Below the pieces are notes generated by a model that was not told the DNA's origin, did not search any database, and was given only the letters and a program-made list of their open reading frames with translations. Positions 22,858 to 35,528 of a stretch of DNA of 64,000 nucleotides are shown here, in pieces (positions within the stretch are counted from its first letter, which is position 1; every line of letters starts with the position of its first letter). Location of the stretch: assembly GCA_011009095.1 (NCBI GenBank), contig VTPC01091282.1:83339-147338 (forward strand), read 5' to 3'. Position numbers and translations under genes: made by a program. Source of the stretch: Ignelater luminosus (taxonomy: Eukaryota; Arthropoda; Insecta; Coleoptera; Elateridae).

Positions 22858-25800
22858 CTGTAAAAAAACATTTGCAATAAAACATAAAACGCACAACTTT
22901 CTTAGACTACTAGACACGCGTGTTTAGACTGTTTGATAATGTTATCAGTTTAATGATTAAGAAAGTTTAAATGTTAGCAAAACTGTGTTAAGGTCACTCA
23001 AGTAACATGGCTTAAGATCAAGTTCGAAATGCATAAATTTATTTACACGACAACACTATTTGATGCCTAACATAAAACAAAACTATCAGAATTCATTTGT
23101 TTACTTTCAAACTTATAAGAAGATCAAGAATTTATCAAAACTGCGTGTTTACACAATATATGGTGTAAACAAAGAAGTCACGTTCACAAGCACAAAATTA
23201 CCATAAATCGAAAAGAAAATAATAGAAAGCTCTTAAAATGATTATCTTGGTTTGACTAGTAATTAGATTATAATATGACATACGATTTATGGTGTATTTG
23301 ATGGTATTTTCTTGTCCATAGCCTTTGTGATGGCTATCTGACATTTTCACAGCTGATACCTATAAACACTAGAAATTTTCACTTTCATTTTAAATCACAG
23401 CATACTGCAATACCAAATGATTACTAAACAACTTCCTTTTTGTTAGCAAACACTTCTAAAATTAGTCATTTTGGTCAAAACGCAATTTGACCATCAGCTG
23501 ACTACTAGGAAATATTTGCAAACCCCACTATGAAATACAATTCATTACCACCAAGGACGTTTATTCTAGACAATTTGTCTAAAACTCTGTATTGCAACAT
23601 AGCGCTTCTAATATGTGCTGCCATCTAGTAGAAACCCATAAAATGTAGAATTATATTGATTAAATTTAAAATTGAAAATTTGTATTACTAAACCTGAAGA
23701 ATTATTTATGTGAAATACAAAAAAAAAACAATTTGTATTTCATTTTTATATACATATAAATAATTATTAACTTGGATAAATTAGAAAGATAAGAAAAATG
23801 AAAAACAAGTACTACTACCTGTTAGGGGAATAGAAAGTAATAAGCATAAAGGAATGAATAATAGCAAAATATCATAGCTTACAGGCAAATTTATTTAATT
23901 TTGTCTAAAATAGAATAAAAACCTTTTAACTTGTGTAATATACAGTAAACTGTCAAATTAAATTGACATTAATAACTTTTCCACTGCAAAAAGTTTATTA
24001 TTTATAAACTAATTATTCAATAAAATAATGTATGTGGGTACCTTATCAAACTTAATAGGTGTAAACATCAATAAAATGCTTCTCCTTTCACATATGAAGT
24101 GATTGAAATACTAAAACTATTCCTTAATTATAACTTTAAAGAGTGATCGAAACAAAGCTGCGTTTTTATTGTGAAATATTGCACAAAATGTTTTCATTTT
24201 GACTTGTTAGACGTGTACTTTTGCAATTGGTTTTATGCTTAAAACATGTATATGGCCCTCGGTAAAATCTTAACATGCGTTTTTGTTTGGACCAGCGCAG
24301 TGATAGCAGCCTGATGTATTATCCGATTATCGCACCAATACCTATCATGTGAGAAGAGCTTAATTCGCCTATGTACGTACAAGACTTAAACCTACTACCA
24401 AATTTGAGCTTTACAAAACTATTTATTTCTGCTTTTTAATGAATAATGATACAGTCCACTTAGGTAATGCTTTAGAACCTTGCACTTGCATAAAAAGAAT
24501 GTTAATTGTTTAAAACAATTGTTTCAAACAAAAAGAAATGTTTTGACTATCAAACAGTAGAAATCAAAGACTTTTAAAATGCCATTCTTCATTAATTTAG
24601 TGCTACTACTTTCAAACCAAAATTTATTAAATTGATGGCAATGTCAGGACCATACCTTTTTAGCAGGTTAGTGCTGAAGCTTACTCTTCCTAAAAGCTAG
24701 TAGTAGTAACAACAGCAGAAGTAGCCATGGATGGCTGAAATACTCAGCAAACAGGCCCATAGTGGTTCTTTGTACAAACTTTTAACCAGATCACTTCTTT
24801 ACTTGATCACCACTTCATTAATCAGTTTCTGTTTCTTGTACTCTCTTGGTAAATGAAGGTCATGATATCTGTCCAAGCCAGTGAGCTATCTCTTTCTGAA
24901 GCATTTCGGCCTTGAAGGTATTCTTAATCGCACGTGCGCCTAACATTCCTCTATAGGAAGTAATAAGTTGCGAGCTAACTTTGGATTTTAGTATTTTGTA
25001 GATCATCTTTTGCATAAGGGATTTGTACCCGTCAAGGTACACAATACTTAGCAATAATAAAAACATCAAATTAAATTAAATAAAAGTAAGAGTAGGAGCT
25101 GATGCTGGAATCATAAAGAGAGAATAGACACACGTAGATAGAGTAGGAACAAATCTCATGCAAACAGCCATTCATGAAGAGCGGTACATTCTTGTCAAAG
25201 CTAATAACAATAACATAGGAGCTTTATTCAGTCGGCCTCTCTGCATTTTGAGTAAAGTTTACATGGTACTCGCGACAATCCTTTCAACGAAGATATTAAA
25301 TTATTAATTAGAAAATTTAAAGATTTTTCGGATTATACCTGCAAGAATAAATCAAACATCTAAAAAAGTTAGAACAAAGAAATTTAATAAAGTGGAGCTT
25401 ACTCTTTATCCTTAAGACTGAAAGTATTACTTCAAATAAAATAATCCCTTATTATTATTATTATTTCCAAAAATCTTTATGGTACATGCTTTTGTTCAAA
25501 ACTGTAAAGTTTTTAAGTACTTTCAATGATTCTAAACACGCATAGTTTTCATTGGGGGTTAAAATTCTAAAAAAGAAAAGTTTAAAGCCTTTTTTAAAAA
25601 ATAATAAATAGACACATAAAGGCACGTTATTTTCTGAAATTCGCATCTACTCTATATTCAAATGCTCAAGAACTTCCTTTATGTTTAAAGCTATAAGGAA
25701 AAAGTATATAGAGGTGAGCGTGAATGATTATAAACGCTATAGATCAAAACTGCCACGCTAGTTTTATTAAAGCTTCCAACAAACACCATCACGCTGTACG

Positions 25801-25884
25801 TAGTTTAGTTTCCCTTAAACACTTTCATCAAATAATTACGCTAAATGGGCTTCTGTTTCTGGTCTAACAGGTAATCTATAGTGC
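22858..25884. other. Region 5' of the FIP200 coding start, no gene recognised
   Basis: Should contain the FIP200 5' UTR intron, a non-coding first exon and the promoter, none of which I can place. A less AT-rich part at about 24650-25070 gives short minus-strand peptides (SQLITSYRGMLGARAIKN) that I do not recognise. A (TTA)n run sits near 25450. Confidence 0.5.
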
Positions 25885-27518
25885 ATTATACAGGATGCTT
25901 CAAATGGTGCGGACATAACTCTAGAGGCTCATTAGACAGACGATTTGAAGTAAAAAATTATAGTGTATCCCTATCCGAGTTTCAAGGATTGCTGAGATAA
26001 TGAGGAAAAACTGTTTATTTAGTATACTAAATCTTAGAAATAACTAGTTAACAGAAAACATTAAAAAACAAATAAAAATCGCAATGATTGTTCAAAGTGG
26101 TTGCCGCTATGTTGTATCGACGAACAAATGAATTCTGCGGAACTGCTCGGACCGTTAATAAATTTCTGCAGCAGCTTGATGAAGTAAATTTATTAAATGT
26201 TCTTGACTTGACCTTTTTTTCAAACAGCCCCATAGATAAAAGTCTAGCGGACTTAAGTCTGATCGAGCTGACCCCTGGACCCCTGCGCCCAATTCATCAT
26301 TGAGGGTATCAACCAAGCTGTTAACAGACCTGCAGTATAAATAGGAGCTCTATCTTGCTGAAACCACATGTTCCTTCGTACGGCCAAAGGTACATCCTCC
26401 ACAAAAATAGACAGAATTTCTTGGAGAAACTCTTGGTAGTTTTGAGCATTAAAACGATGTTGCACAATGTAGGGTCCAATTAAGTGACCAACCCATACAT
26501 TTACGCTAAATCGAAATTGAAATCTGGTTTCATAAACTTGATGCGGACTTTACTAGTACCCATGTATGCAAATTGTGGTAGTTGTCACGGCATTTCTAGT
26601 GAACTGGGCTTTATCGGTTCACAAAATGTGCTGTAAAAAATCTGGGATGTAGTCAATGGCATTTAACAACTAACGGTAAAAATTCTATCAACGATATTGT
26701 CTCCTTCGCGTAGATTTTACACTCTTTGCAAATGGTAAGGATAATACCCTTCGTCATTAAGTTTACGCAACACTGAACTAGAGTCATTTTTACCAGCTAA
26801 AAGAGTTTCTTCTTCTTCGTTTTGTAGTCGACATGTTTGGAACTAGTTTTCACTGTTGCAGTAAAAATTGCGGAAAATCCGTAAAAAATCATTGGGAAAT
26901 TTTCAAAAAAACCGTGCTTTATGCCGCTTTCGGGGTAATAGCATGCTGCCACTTCGAAAATAACGAAAACATTTAGAAAAGACTTTTTTCTTCATTTTCC
27001 AATTTTCCACGACCAGGATGGTTTCTTCCGGAAAACTAATATCGGATTCGTGATCAGCGCCCCAAAAATCTCCTAGAAGCCATTTTTGAGCTAAAATTCA
27101 CAAACTTTCACAAATAAAAAAATCTCCCGAAAGGGAGTGATTGATTTCGCGATTTGGGGCAGAAGGGGGGCAGGGGGAAAGGTCTCAATAGTCATGGATG
27201 ACCCTGGGGTCATATAGAACTCATTGCAAAAAAGGGTTTTCAAATTCGTGCTGAGTGCTTTTTTTTATTCTCCCAGCTCATTGACTGGACCAATATGGAG
27301 AATTGAAAGACCTTTCTAATGATGCGCCACTTGAACCTCCTTCCTATTAGAAACTTTTGAAAGGTTGACACCCTCTTGGGCATTGAGGTTTAGGGTTTGA
27401 ATTATACATCGAAAAATGTCTCTCCCAATACAAATCGACACGTGTTTGCGTTTTTTCGAAAAAGTATTTTCGTGGGAACTACTCAGTCTGTTTTGTTTTT
27501 GTTGGGCCACCTTGTATA
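25885..27518 (-). mobile_element. DUF4817-type DDE transposon relic
   Basis: The left end TTATACAGGATGCTTCAAA (25885 region) and the reverse complement of CCACCTTGTATAAT near 27518 are plausible diverged TIRs of the TATACAGGGTGTCC type. A minus-strand transposase relic lies inside. The right 0.65 kb (about 26830-27500) has no coding trace, so the right boundary is less secure than the left. Confidence 0.5.
26230..26815 (-). pseudogene. Transposase relic (DUF4817/DDE type)
   Basis: In broken frames on the minus strand I read VLRKLNDEGYYPYHLQRV, FLQHIL.TDKAQFTR, RFSVNVWVGHLIGPYIVQ, NYQEFLQEIL and DVPLAVRRNMWFQQDRAP. They occur in the order of the widespread insect transposase whose core ends in an MWFQQDGAP-like catalytic segment. 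The N-terminal helix-turn-helix and the C-terminal PRSPDLTPLD block are lost. Several stops and frameshifts make it inactive. Confidence 0.75.
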
Positions 27519-28008
27519 ATAAATAAATAAACATGTTTTTTTTATTTTGATATTTTTATTTGTTTAAAAGATATAAAGGGTGGGAAGTTTAATATAAAAA
27601 CAAAATTGTTTCCTCACAAATATGTTCAAAAAATCGTGCACGTGCACCCCAGACTTGGATTTTTTGTCAAAATACAGTGTCTTAGAATTTTTTTAAGGCC
27701 TGGGCTTTTGAGTAGCTTCATTTAATTGAATTTTAGTTTAATGCCGTTGCAAATATCCTTAAAAAAGCATAAATCGTTTAAAAAAATTTATTTTTGTAGA
27801 GTAGGGGTGCACGTGCACCCCAGTTGGTAGTTAACTGTTGGAATATGCGAATATGTATGTACGACTTCGGGTAATTCCCTGATAGTATGAAACTGTAATC
27901 ATGTTTTTATAAGCTTCCCAGGTTGGTTCCGGGGAATACCCTTTCTACCTATTCCTGAAATTCTACTTGAACACGTATTTGGTTCAGTTTAGCTGCATTA
28001 CTTGTGTT
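27519..28008. other. Intergenic, likely 5' part of the piggyBac relic; E-box palindromes
   Basis: No coding. GTGCACGTGCACCCCAG occurs at 27636-27652 and again within a perfect 18-bp palindrome, GGGGTGCACGTGCACCCC (27804-27821), 168 bp apart in direct orientation. These may be subterminal repeats of the neighbouring piggyBac element. I found no convincing CCC/GGG terminus at a TTAA. Confidence 0.5.
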
Positions 28009-28614
28009 CAAGGTTACCAGACGTGGGGATTTTTCCTCACATGTAGGGAAATTATTAAAGATTTAGGAAACAGTGAGGATGTGAGGAATTATACTTTTTA
28101 TTGGAGGTTTTTCAAATACATCACCTTTTTGTAAATTAAGTTTTCATTTCATCTCATATTTCTATCTTGGAAATGTTTTTAACAAAATTTTTCCACGTAA
28201 TTTCACTACACAATTTCGGGGAATTCCCCGGAAATTAGAATTTGTTTCAAGTTGTTTTTTATCTTGCCTTTTACATTCTTTTGTTATGTCTACATGACTT
28301 AATTAATTCCCAATAACTCGACAAGTTTTTAAGTGGGGTGTCACACTATGTAATATGATAGAATTTATACATAAAATAATGTGTACTGTTTTATTTTGCT
28401 GTTCACTCTTTTATAAAAGTTTTAAACAACAACTCTTTATGGGATCGTATAGCAAATCTTTATTAGGGGAAAAAATGTTACGATTTTACAATTACCAAAA
28501 CAGATAATCACAACAAAACTATGTATCATATTTGATTTCTACTTGAGTGGAGAAAATTGAGGTTTTTTAATGGAAACTGGTGGGGAAATTATATTTTTAC
28601 GTCTGGCAACACTG
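28009..28614. mobile_element. hAT MITE with a perfect 8-bp target duplication (606 bp)
   Basis: The left end CAAGGTTACCAGACGT and the right end, read inwards, CAGTGTTGCCAGACGT form hAT-type TIRs. The 8-mer CTTGTGTT is repeated exactly at 28001-28008 and 28615-28622, the length expected of hAT. No coding inside. It sits about 55 bp 5' of the piggyBac start codon and so inserted into that element's leader. Confidence 0.85.
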
Positions 28615-28668
28615 CTTGTGTTGTATGCTTGGTAGTGACTTCTATTAGTGCCTTTTGCTTTGAACGCT

Positions 28669-30066
28669 ATGAGTGCTGTTCCGAAAATACGTGATCCAAA
28701 AAACCTTACCGATCTGGAGATGTTGATGTTACTGGATAATGATGATCCAGAATTCCACTATTTTCTGCAAAAAGAAGACAGCGACGAGGAAAGTAATTAT
28801 GTGTCAGTTGATGAAGACGAAAATGAGGAAATTTCAGGTGATAGTTACTTACGTATGTAGCTACAGATGGCATTGAATGGTCAAAACATTCAATAAATAT
28901 AAAAGTTAGGAGATTTCAAACAAATATATTGAATGTTACTCCTGGTCTAACAGCCTACAGCTTAGGTATTTCCAGCATCAGAGATGCAGTTTTGCTGTTT
29001 ATTACGCCAGAAATCATAAATATTATTGTAACTGAGACAAACCGTAGCCTACTAACTTCTATGAACTATGGAATGCTGGCAACTCTCTGAAACCAAGAAC
29101 ATTTGTTCCAACAAGTAGTATTGAAATATTGGCCTATATGGGACTTTTACTTACAATTGGTGCTCTCAAAAGTAGTAAGGAATCTGTCGACATGTTATGG
29201 TGTACCAGTCCTGTCTACTGTAGGGCTATCATTCCAGCTACTATGTCTCGTAATCGTTACCACGAACTCACGCGATTTCTTCGTTTTGATAGTTTCGAGA
29301 ATAGAGAAGAAAGGAAAGAAAAAGACAAATTGGCTTTGATTAGAGAGATATTTGATATATTTGTTGCAAAATGTAAAATAAGCTGCAACCCAGGTGCCCA
29401 TATATGCGTGGATGAACAGCTTGTTCCCTATAGAGGTAAAGCTGCATTCCGTGTGTATATGAAGCGCTCAAGATTTGGACCGTGGCAGACTGCGATTCTG
29501 CATACATAATAAATATGCACGTATGAATTGTGTGAACATATTTTAGAAAAAGAGAATAACCAACCAGAACAGAACCAAGAAGAAAAAAACCGCTGATAAT
29601 TTTTTCACGAGTCTACAATTATCTGATAAATTTTGGCTGAAGGGTACCCTCTGCGGTGCCCTTAGGAAAAATAAAAAGTATATACCAAATAAATTGCTTC
29701 CTAAAGCACGTAAGCCTATAAAGTATTTTATGTTTGCGTTCAGAAAAAATCGTACTCTGGTATCATATGTGCTGAAAAAAATAAATCAATAATATTGCTA
29801 TCGAGCCAACACACCGATGATAAGGTAGAAGGAGAAAATGAAGACTACAAGTCTGGAATTATATTGTCATACAACAAAACCAAAGGAGCTATGATTACAA
29901 CAGCAATTACAAGACTACAACAAAAGTACAGGACCGTTGCCATCTCTGCGGCAGAAAACGTGACAGAAAAACAAGGCAACAGTGTACTCTCTGCAAAAAG
30001 TTTGTTTGTACTAAATATTCCTCATAAAAATTGTTTTGTCAAAATTGTAATGGTAAATGAATGTTA
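28669..30066 (+). pseudogene. piggyBac transposase relic (DDE_Tnp_1_7)
   Basis: Begins MSAVPKIRDPKNLTDLEMLM with the acidic N-terminus usual in piggyBac transposases, ending at a stop at 28858-28860. The core resumes at about 29129 with YMGLLLTIGALKSS, RYHELTRFLRFD and CVDEQLVPYRG, the last carrying one catalytic Asp. After a gap it continues at about 29585 with ADNFFTSLQLSDKFW (second Asp), LCGALRKNKK and LLSSQHTDDK. It ends in the Cys-rich domain RCHLCGRKRDRKTRQQC (about 29935-30050). Frame changes, stops and deletions between blocks make it non-functional. Confidence 0.88.
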
Positions 30067-33000
30067 ATTGTTAATAAATTATTGTATTTGATATTTTTGC
30101 TAATTAAAGTTTGTGTTCTTTTTCATTTATTATAAACTGAATTTTAAAAATGATTTGGAAAGTAGATTTAACTTTTCATCAATTCGTACAAGCCTTTCAT
30201 TTTATATTAAGGGTGGGATGCCCTGGAAAGAAAAGTACCTGTAGTGAAGGACAGAATCTTGTGCAGAAGTCTAGTGATGAATAGTAGAACTTTTATGTTA
30301 ACAGAGTTGCAAAATTATCTGCGTTTTAGGGTGTGGGCCATTATTAAACGATAAACAAATGCTTCAGCATTAAAAGGACTAGTAGAAATATTATAGTAGT
30401 GTTTCTGTATAAACCGTAAAATTATTCGGTTTCATAACTTCATTTAAATTCCTTGATTTGTTATAAACCTTTTAGATTGTTCTAGAAATATATTTTATTT
30501 GCTTAAAGATATTTGCAGAAATTTCAATAATTTATTTTATATATTCTCACTGCTTATAGCGGTTTAATTTAACAATAACAATAAGCTTTATTAACTAAAT
30601 TATAACAAACTTTATTTAATTTATTGTTTTATTTATAATATATAATATAATATAATATATTTATTTTATATTCCCCCAATATCAGATTCTCTGAAATTTT
30701 AGAAACAATTACACGAATAGTTCGACGCATTCGTGATCTGCATTCGCCTTTCCTGAAAGGATCACGTGAACACAAATACTTCATATACATGCATTTGTAA
30801 AACTATGTAAGTAGGAAGTTTGCAGAACAATCGAAATTATTATATTAATCATAATCTCATTAAATCAATGACTAATTAGAGCTGGTTTTATATCAAGAAT
30901 AATTCAAAATCTAACATTTTACGAACATACTATGTTACATCCTATTGAGTATTATGCTATTATAAAGACGTTATTGAGGCCTAATTGTCACCTTAGACAA
31001 CTATATCTGTAAACAAACTAACTAAGCATTACTATACAATAGGAAAGGAATAATCCGATCGCTACCTGGTGTTTTACTGTACCCATCTGTGGTAAATATT
31101 TTTGTCAGGTACGTTTCAAAAAGAATAACATCTGTTTTTGGAAGCCACCTTTTAGGATTGTGTTTACTCATTTTACTGGCAAGGTTAATATTATGTTTTT
31201 CGTATAACATAAAATTTAAATTATTATGAAATCAGCTGCTGATTCCAAACGAAAGTGAATTACATGGTGAAATCCCATAAGATGATTTTTAATGTTTAAT
31301 TTTAAAAGATATATTGATTTTTAACTGGTAAAAAAGTGTTTCGACTATAAAGGTAGTATGTAAATGATCTAATTAAAATTAAAGCAGACATACAGTGCAC
31401 TACAAATTCAAATAAGACGTGATAGAAGTAAGTTGAGGTTATGTTGTTGGTTGAGGTGATTATTTCATTTTAGTTGATTAATAAGTAATAATGTATTTTG
31501 TATCAAGCGTGTTAAGGTATCCTTATAATTGTTTTTATCTATGAATCAAATGATTTTTTCATCTTTATGGCATTAATATAATAAACAAATATTTGTATTT
31601 GCTCTAGTGAACGAACAATAAATGAAATTACTTATCCCTATACAGCACCTATACAAAAACATACGGAAACCAACGCCGACCGCTGTATTGTATATTCAGT
31701 TAACCTTTTTGGTGAAGGATTAGCAAAAATGTAATTTGTTGCACTTTGAGCAGTCGAAGTCAATAGGTATCCCTTTTAGGTACTTCCAAGAATTTTTAGG
31801 TACCTGCTCAACCACCACCGCTACTACAGTATTAACTATTTTAGAAAATATTTGTTACTCTATTAATTATCGCCTTTTCTTAAAAATAATGCTATTAAAC
31901 TGCTATAAAACGTATGTATTATGCTGTCTATCTAACTATATCACAAGTCAAGAAATACCAAAAATAGTATTTTTGTTCGAACATAATCTACAAAATCGGA
32001 ATTCTTTATGCCCGAAAAGATCTTTCAATAAAGTACCGTAACTTGGATATAATTGTCTGAAAACTTTAAAATTTCTATTTCCTGAAGCTAAAACATATTT
32101 TTAAAACGCTTCTCTTGAAAACTTGCAATTTTGACTTGTGACGTTCTTCCAGGTAAGCGATATGGTACAGCGCTGTCTACTGAATACTGGCTAAACTAAT
32201 GTAGGTCTAAAAGCAGACTAGTGTGTGTGGTTTATAACATTACTAAATATTTGAAGACAGTTGTTTATAAATAACAAATTTACAATTTACTGGAAATTAG
32301 CAAATACACTACTTAAATCTCGTAGTTCAAATGTTTCAGGTGTTCTGGTGTATTTATGGCTTGTTATAAAACCGTTATTTTTTGTATTTCTTGTTCAGAT
32401 TCTATTTATTTGCGTTTTTATATAGTGCCGACACAACCCAAACTATTTAATTATTTTAACATATTAATACTAAATTATGCTTACTAAAATTAGTTTTACG
32501 ACAAACCTTTATAATACAGAATCAAGTTACAACTTTCTTTTTCCATAAAAAACCTAAAGTTTTCGTAATTTCAAGTAAATAAGACTTACTATAAGCCCAT
32601 ATCTAAAGGCAGGGCAATATCCCCACCTTAACTACGGTAAATCGCTGTAAAATGTATGTAAATATACTATCAACATGTTTAAGCTGGTTTTTTCCCTTGA
32701 AATAATTTCTTTTCGAAACGATGCTTTAAACAAAACTTGGCATATCCATCTAGCTTTCACATTGTAGTTTGGAAAGGTACTTATTACTTAAACGTGCTAT
32801 TGAAATACGTAGAGAATGTTAATCCTCTTGTTTTCTTTTAGTTGCTAACAGGTTTTGTGGACATTTCATAAAATACATTATATTAGGATGAATTCATGAA
32901 AGAGTTATAATCATAAAGAACCTTGGTCAAAGTAAACAGTTACGTTAATCCTTTAATGGTTGACGACAAAATTTATGATTTAAGAAAGTATTGTGATGTC

Positions 33001-33173
33001 TTTAAAAGGATTCGGATTCTGGAAATGTTAAATTTAAAAAATGCCGAAATTTTCTGTACCTGACATTTAAAGAAACACGCTGCACTAAGAGCACTAACAT
33101 AATAGAAGCAATTAGAGAGACCGCATGACACTTAATTAACTACCTGAAAATGCAGAAATGCATGCATCTTTGT
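30067..33173. other. AT-rich intergenic DNA, no gene recognised
   Basis: No supported coding region. It contains a (TAATA)n-like stretch near 30636-30660. Short open frames at 31022-31210 and 31736-32041 look like chance readings. Confidence 0.6.
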
Positions 33174-33377
33174 CAGGGCCGGTTGAAGAGTCGAGTTTGC
33201 GGGGCAACTGCCAAGGGCCTCGCGGCTTGAGAGAAAAATTATTAGTTCTTTGTATCGATATGTTCAAAATAAATAAAATTTCTAATTTTTTCTAAATGTT
33301 TAAAATAAACGAATTACGCTGTGTCTGAAAAAGCAGTGTTGTTGCCCTAGGCCCCACGAAACTTCCAGCCGGCCCTA
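33174..33377. mobile_element. 204-bp hAT MITE
   Basis: Ends CAGGGCCGGTTGAAGAG (33174) and, read inwards from 33377, TAGGGCCGGCTGGAAG. Both carry subterminal GGGGC/GGGCC boxes. Flanking 8-mers ATCTTTGT (33166-33173) and ATTTTTGT (33378-33385) match at 7 of 8. No coding capacity. Confidence 0.82.
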
Positions 33378-33864
33378 ATTTTTGTTCATTGTGTGTTTTA
33401 CTTATAAACCTAAAACATGTAGAAACTACATACAAAGTGGTTGCTAGTTTTTTAAATATACTTGTTTTAGTAGTGTAATACTTAATAAAAATCGTCACAT
33501 TTATAAATTTTGTTTTTATAATAAAATCGTTCGATAACTTTGATGCAAAACATAATAGAATAAAGTTTTTATTTTGCTTAAGAAATTTTTTATTTTTAAT
33601 TGAGTAAGCGTGTTTTCTATGTCGGAAATTGAGTATTAAAAAGGAAATTTTTCGAAAGTCGATTGATCTAGTATGGATCTTGGATTTAAAGGCTTAATAT
33701 CCATTCAGTTGGTATCTAGATCAGACAAACGATATTCTTCAAAACAGTACCTAGATCCAGACACAAGATCTTCCGTTCAAGATACTTCAATCTAGATCCT
33801 ACACACCACAGGATAGGAGGTAAACGAGGTCTCAACTTTTCTTAATAATTTTCAATTAGAAAAA

Positions 33865-33939
33865 TCATCTGAAGATGCAGAGAAGATGTTTAGTACTACA
33901 GGATGTCAAATTTTAACTCCAAAAAGAAACAAACGATGA
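33865..33939 (+). pseudogene. Remnant of a hAT transposase C-terminus
   Basis: Reads SSEDAEKMFSTTGCQILTPK then RNKR and a TGA. This resembles the ERxFSxAGxIxxxxRxxL signature of the hAT dimerisation domain. The rest is missing. The surrounding DNA (33660-33800 and 35530-35650) is unusually rich in ATCTAGAT-type palindromes and may be what is left of the same element. Confidence 0.55.
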
Positions 33940-34234
33940 TGTGAGTGATGATATTTCTGAAACTTTGCTAATTTTAAAAAGTAATAGAACTTATACTGTT
34001 TATGCTACGTGCATAAGTATACACTTTTATGTAGTTATATTGTTATTAATTTAGTAATCTGATAATTTATGCATTTATTAAATTAATAGTTATTTATATG
34101 TTTTATGTAAACTTTATGCATGTAATACTAGATTTTCTAAAATAGAAACAATAAATCTAGTCTGTATTATTAATTAGATACACATCCTTAATCATTTCGT
34201 GAAACAAAAATAAAAAGCATCTAAGAAGGATCTA

Positions 34235-35528
34235 ACACATGGGCTGAAAAGTCCCAGGCCTAACAAAGAAAACACGGTTTTTTTTGTTCAAAATTAGCTT
34301 TATTCATCAACGTAATTTCCATCAAGAACAACGCAATCATTCCAGCGCCGCTCTAACATTTCAAATCCACTTTTGTAGAACGATTTATCTTTTGCCTCAA
34401 AACAGGACTCAGTTTCAGCGATAACCTCTTCATTCGAGCGAAATTTCTTACCGGCAAGCATTTTTTTTTAGGTCTGCGAACAGCCAGTAGTCGCTGGGAG
34501 CCAAATCTGGCGAATACGGTGGATGTGAGAGCAATTCGAAGTTTAATTCATGTAATTTTGCCATTGTTTTGATTGACTTGTGACACGGTGCGTTGTCTTG
34601 ATGAAACAAAATTTTTTTCTTTGCCATATGCGGTCGTTTCTTTGCAATTTCGGCCTTCAAACGCTCTAATAACGCTATATAATATTTACTGTTGATGGTA
34701 TTTCCCTTCTCAAGATAGTCGATGAATATTACACCACGCACATCTCAAAATACCGAGGCCATAACCTTTCCAGCCGATTGTTGTGCTTTCGGTCGCTTTG
34801 GACGAGGTTCACCAGTTGCTGTCCACTCAGATGACGATCGTTTTGATTCCAGAGTGAAGTGATGGATCCATGTTTCATCCATTGTCACATATCGACGCAA
34901 AAATTCCGGTTTGTTACGTTTAAACATGGCCAAACACTGCTCAAAAACATCAACACGTTCTTGTTTTTGGTGAACAGTGAGCAAACGCGGAACCCACTTT
35001 GAGCAGAGCTTTCTCATAGTCAAATGCTCATGCAATATAAAGCCAACACGTTCTTTTCATATCTTTACAATGCCAGCTAACTCACGCAACTCCACTTTTC
35101 GATCATTCAAAACGATTTTGTGGATTTTTTTGATGTTTTCTGGTGTTACCGCCTTATTTGGACGTCCACTGCGTTCTGCATCATCGGTGTCTCTACGACC
35201 ACGTTTGAAGTCAGCAAACCAACGTTTTATTGTTGTTTCTGATGGAGCGGAGTCCCCATAACACTTTTCAAGCCATTGCTTCGCTTGAACGGTATTTTTC
35301 CCATCAAGAAGCAGTGTAAAATTAAAACACGAAATTGTTTTTGATCCATTGTTTTGAAAATAACAAAAGTAGCGTCACTCTTAGCACAATAACTCACAAA
35401 ATAATGAATAGAACATCATGAAATTTTAACAGCTGTCTTTTGAAGGTTAGTACTAACTGAAAAAGCGGTGAATACAATAGAACTAGCGCCATCTATTTGT
35501 TAGGCCTGGGACTTTTCAGCCCATGTGT
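34235..35528 (-). mobile_element. Mariner element with complete, matching TIRs (1294 bp)
   Basis: ACACATGGGCTGAAAAGTCC (34235 on) is repeated in inverse at the right end (to 35528), with at least 30 bp of perfect pairing. TA flanks both sides (34233-34234 and 35529-35530). The size is that of a full-length mariner. It interrupts a region rich in ATCTAGAT motifs. The transposase inside is broken (separate entry), so any movement would need a transposase from elsewhere. Confidence 0.93.
34302..35349 (-). pseudogene. Mariner transposase (DD34D type), four lesions
   Basis: ATG at 35349 (MDQKQFRVLI), the usual mariner start. The N-terminal HTH region, MDETWIHHF (first Asp), FHQDNAPCHKS (second Asp) and YSPDLAPSDYWLF (third Asp) are all recognisable and in order, and the coding trace runs nearly to the left TIR. 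Lesions seen are a 1-base loss near 35300, a nonsense TGA near 35063, a nonsense TGA at about 34745 just before DVRGVIF, and a surplus A in an A8 run near 34465. The catalytic triad itself is intact, so decay is recent to moderate. Confidence 0.92.
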
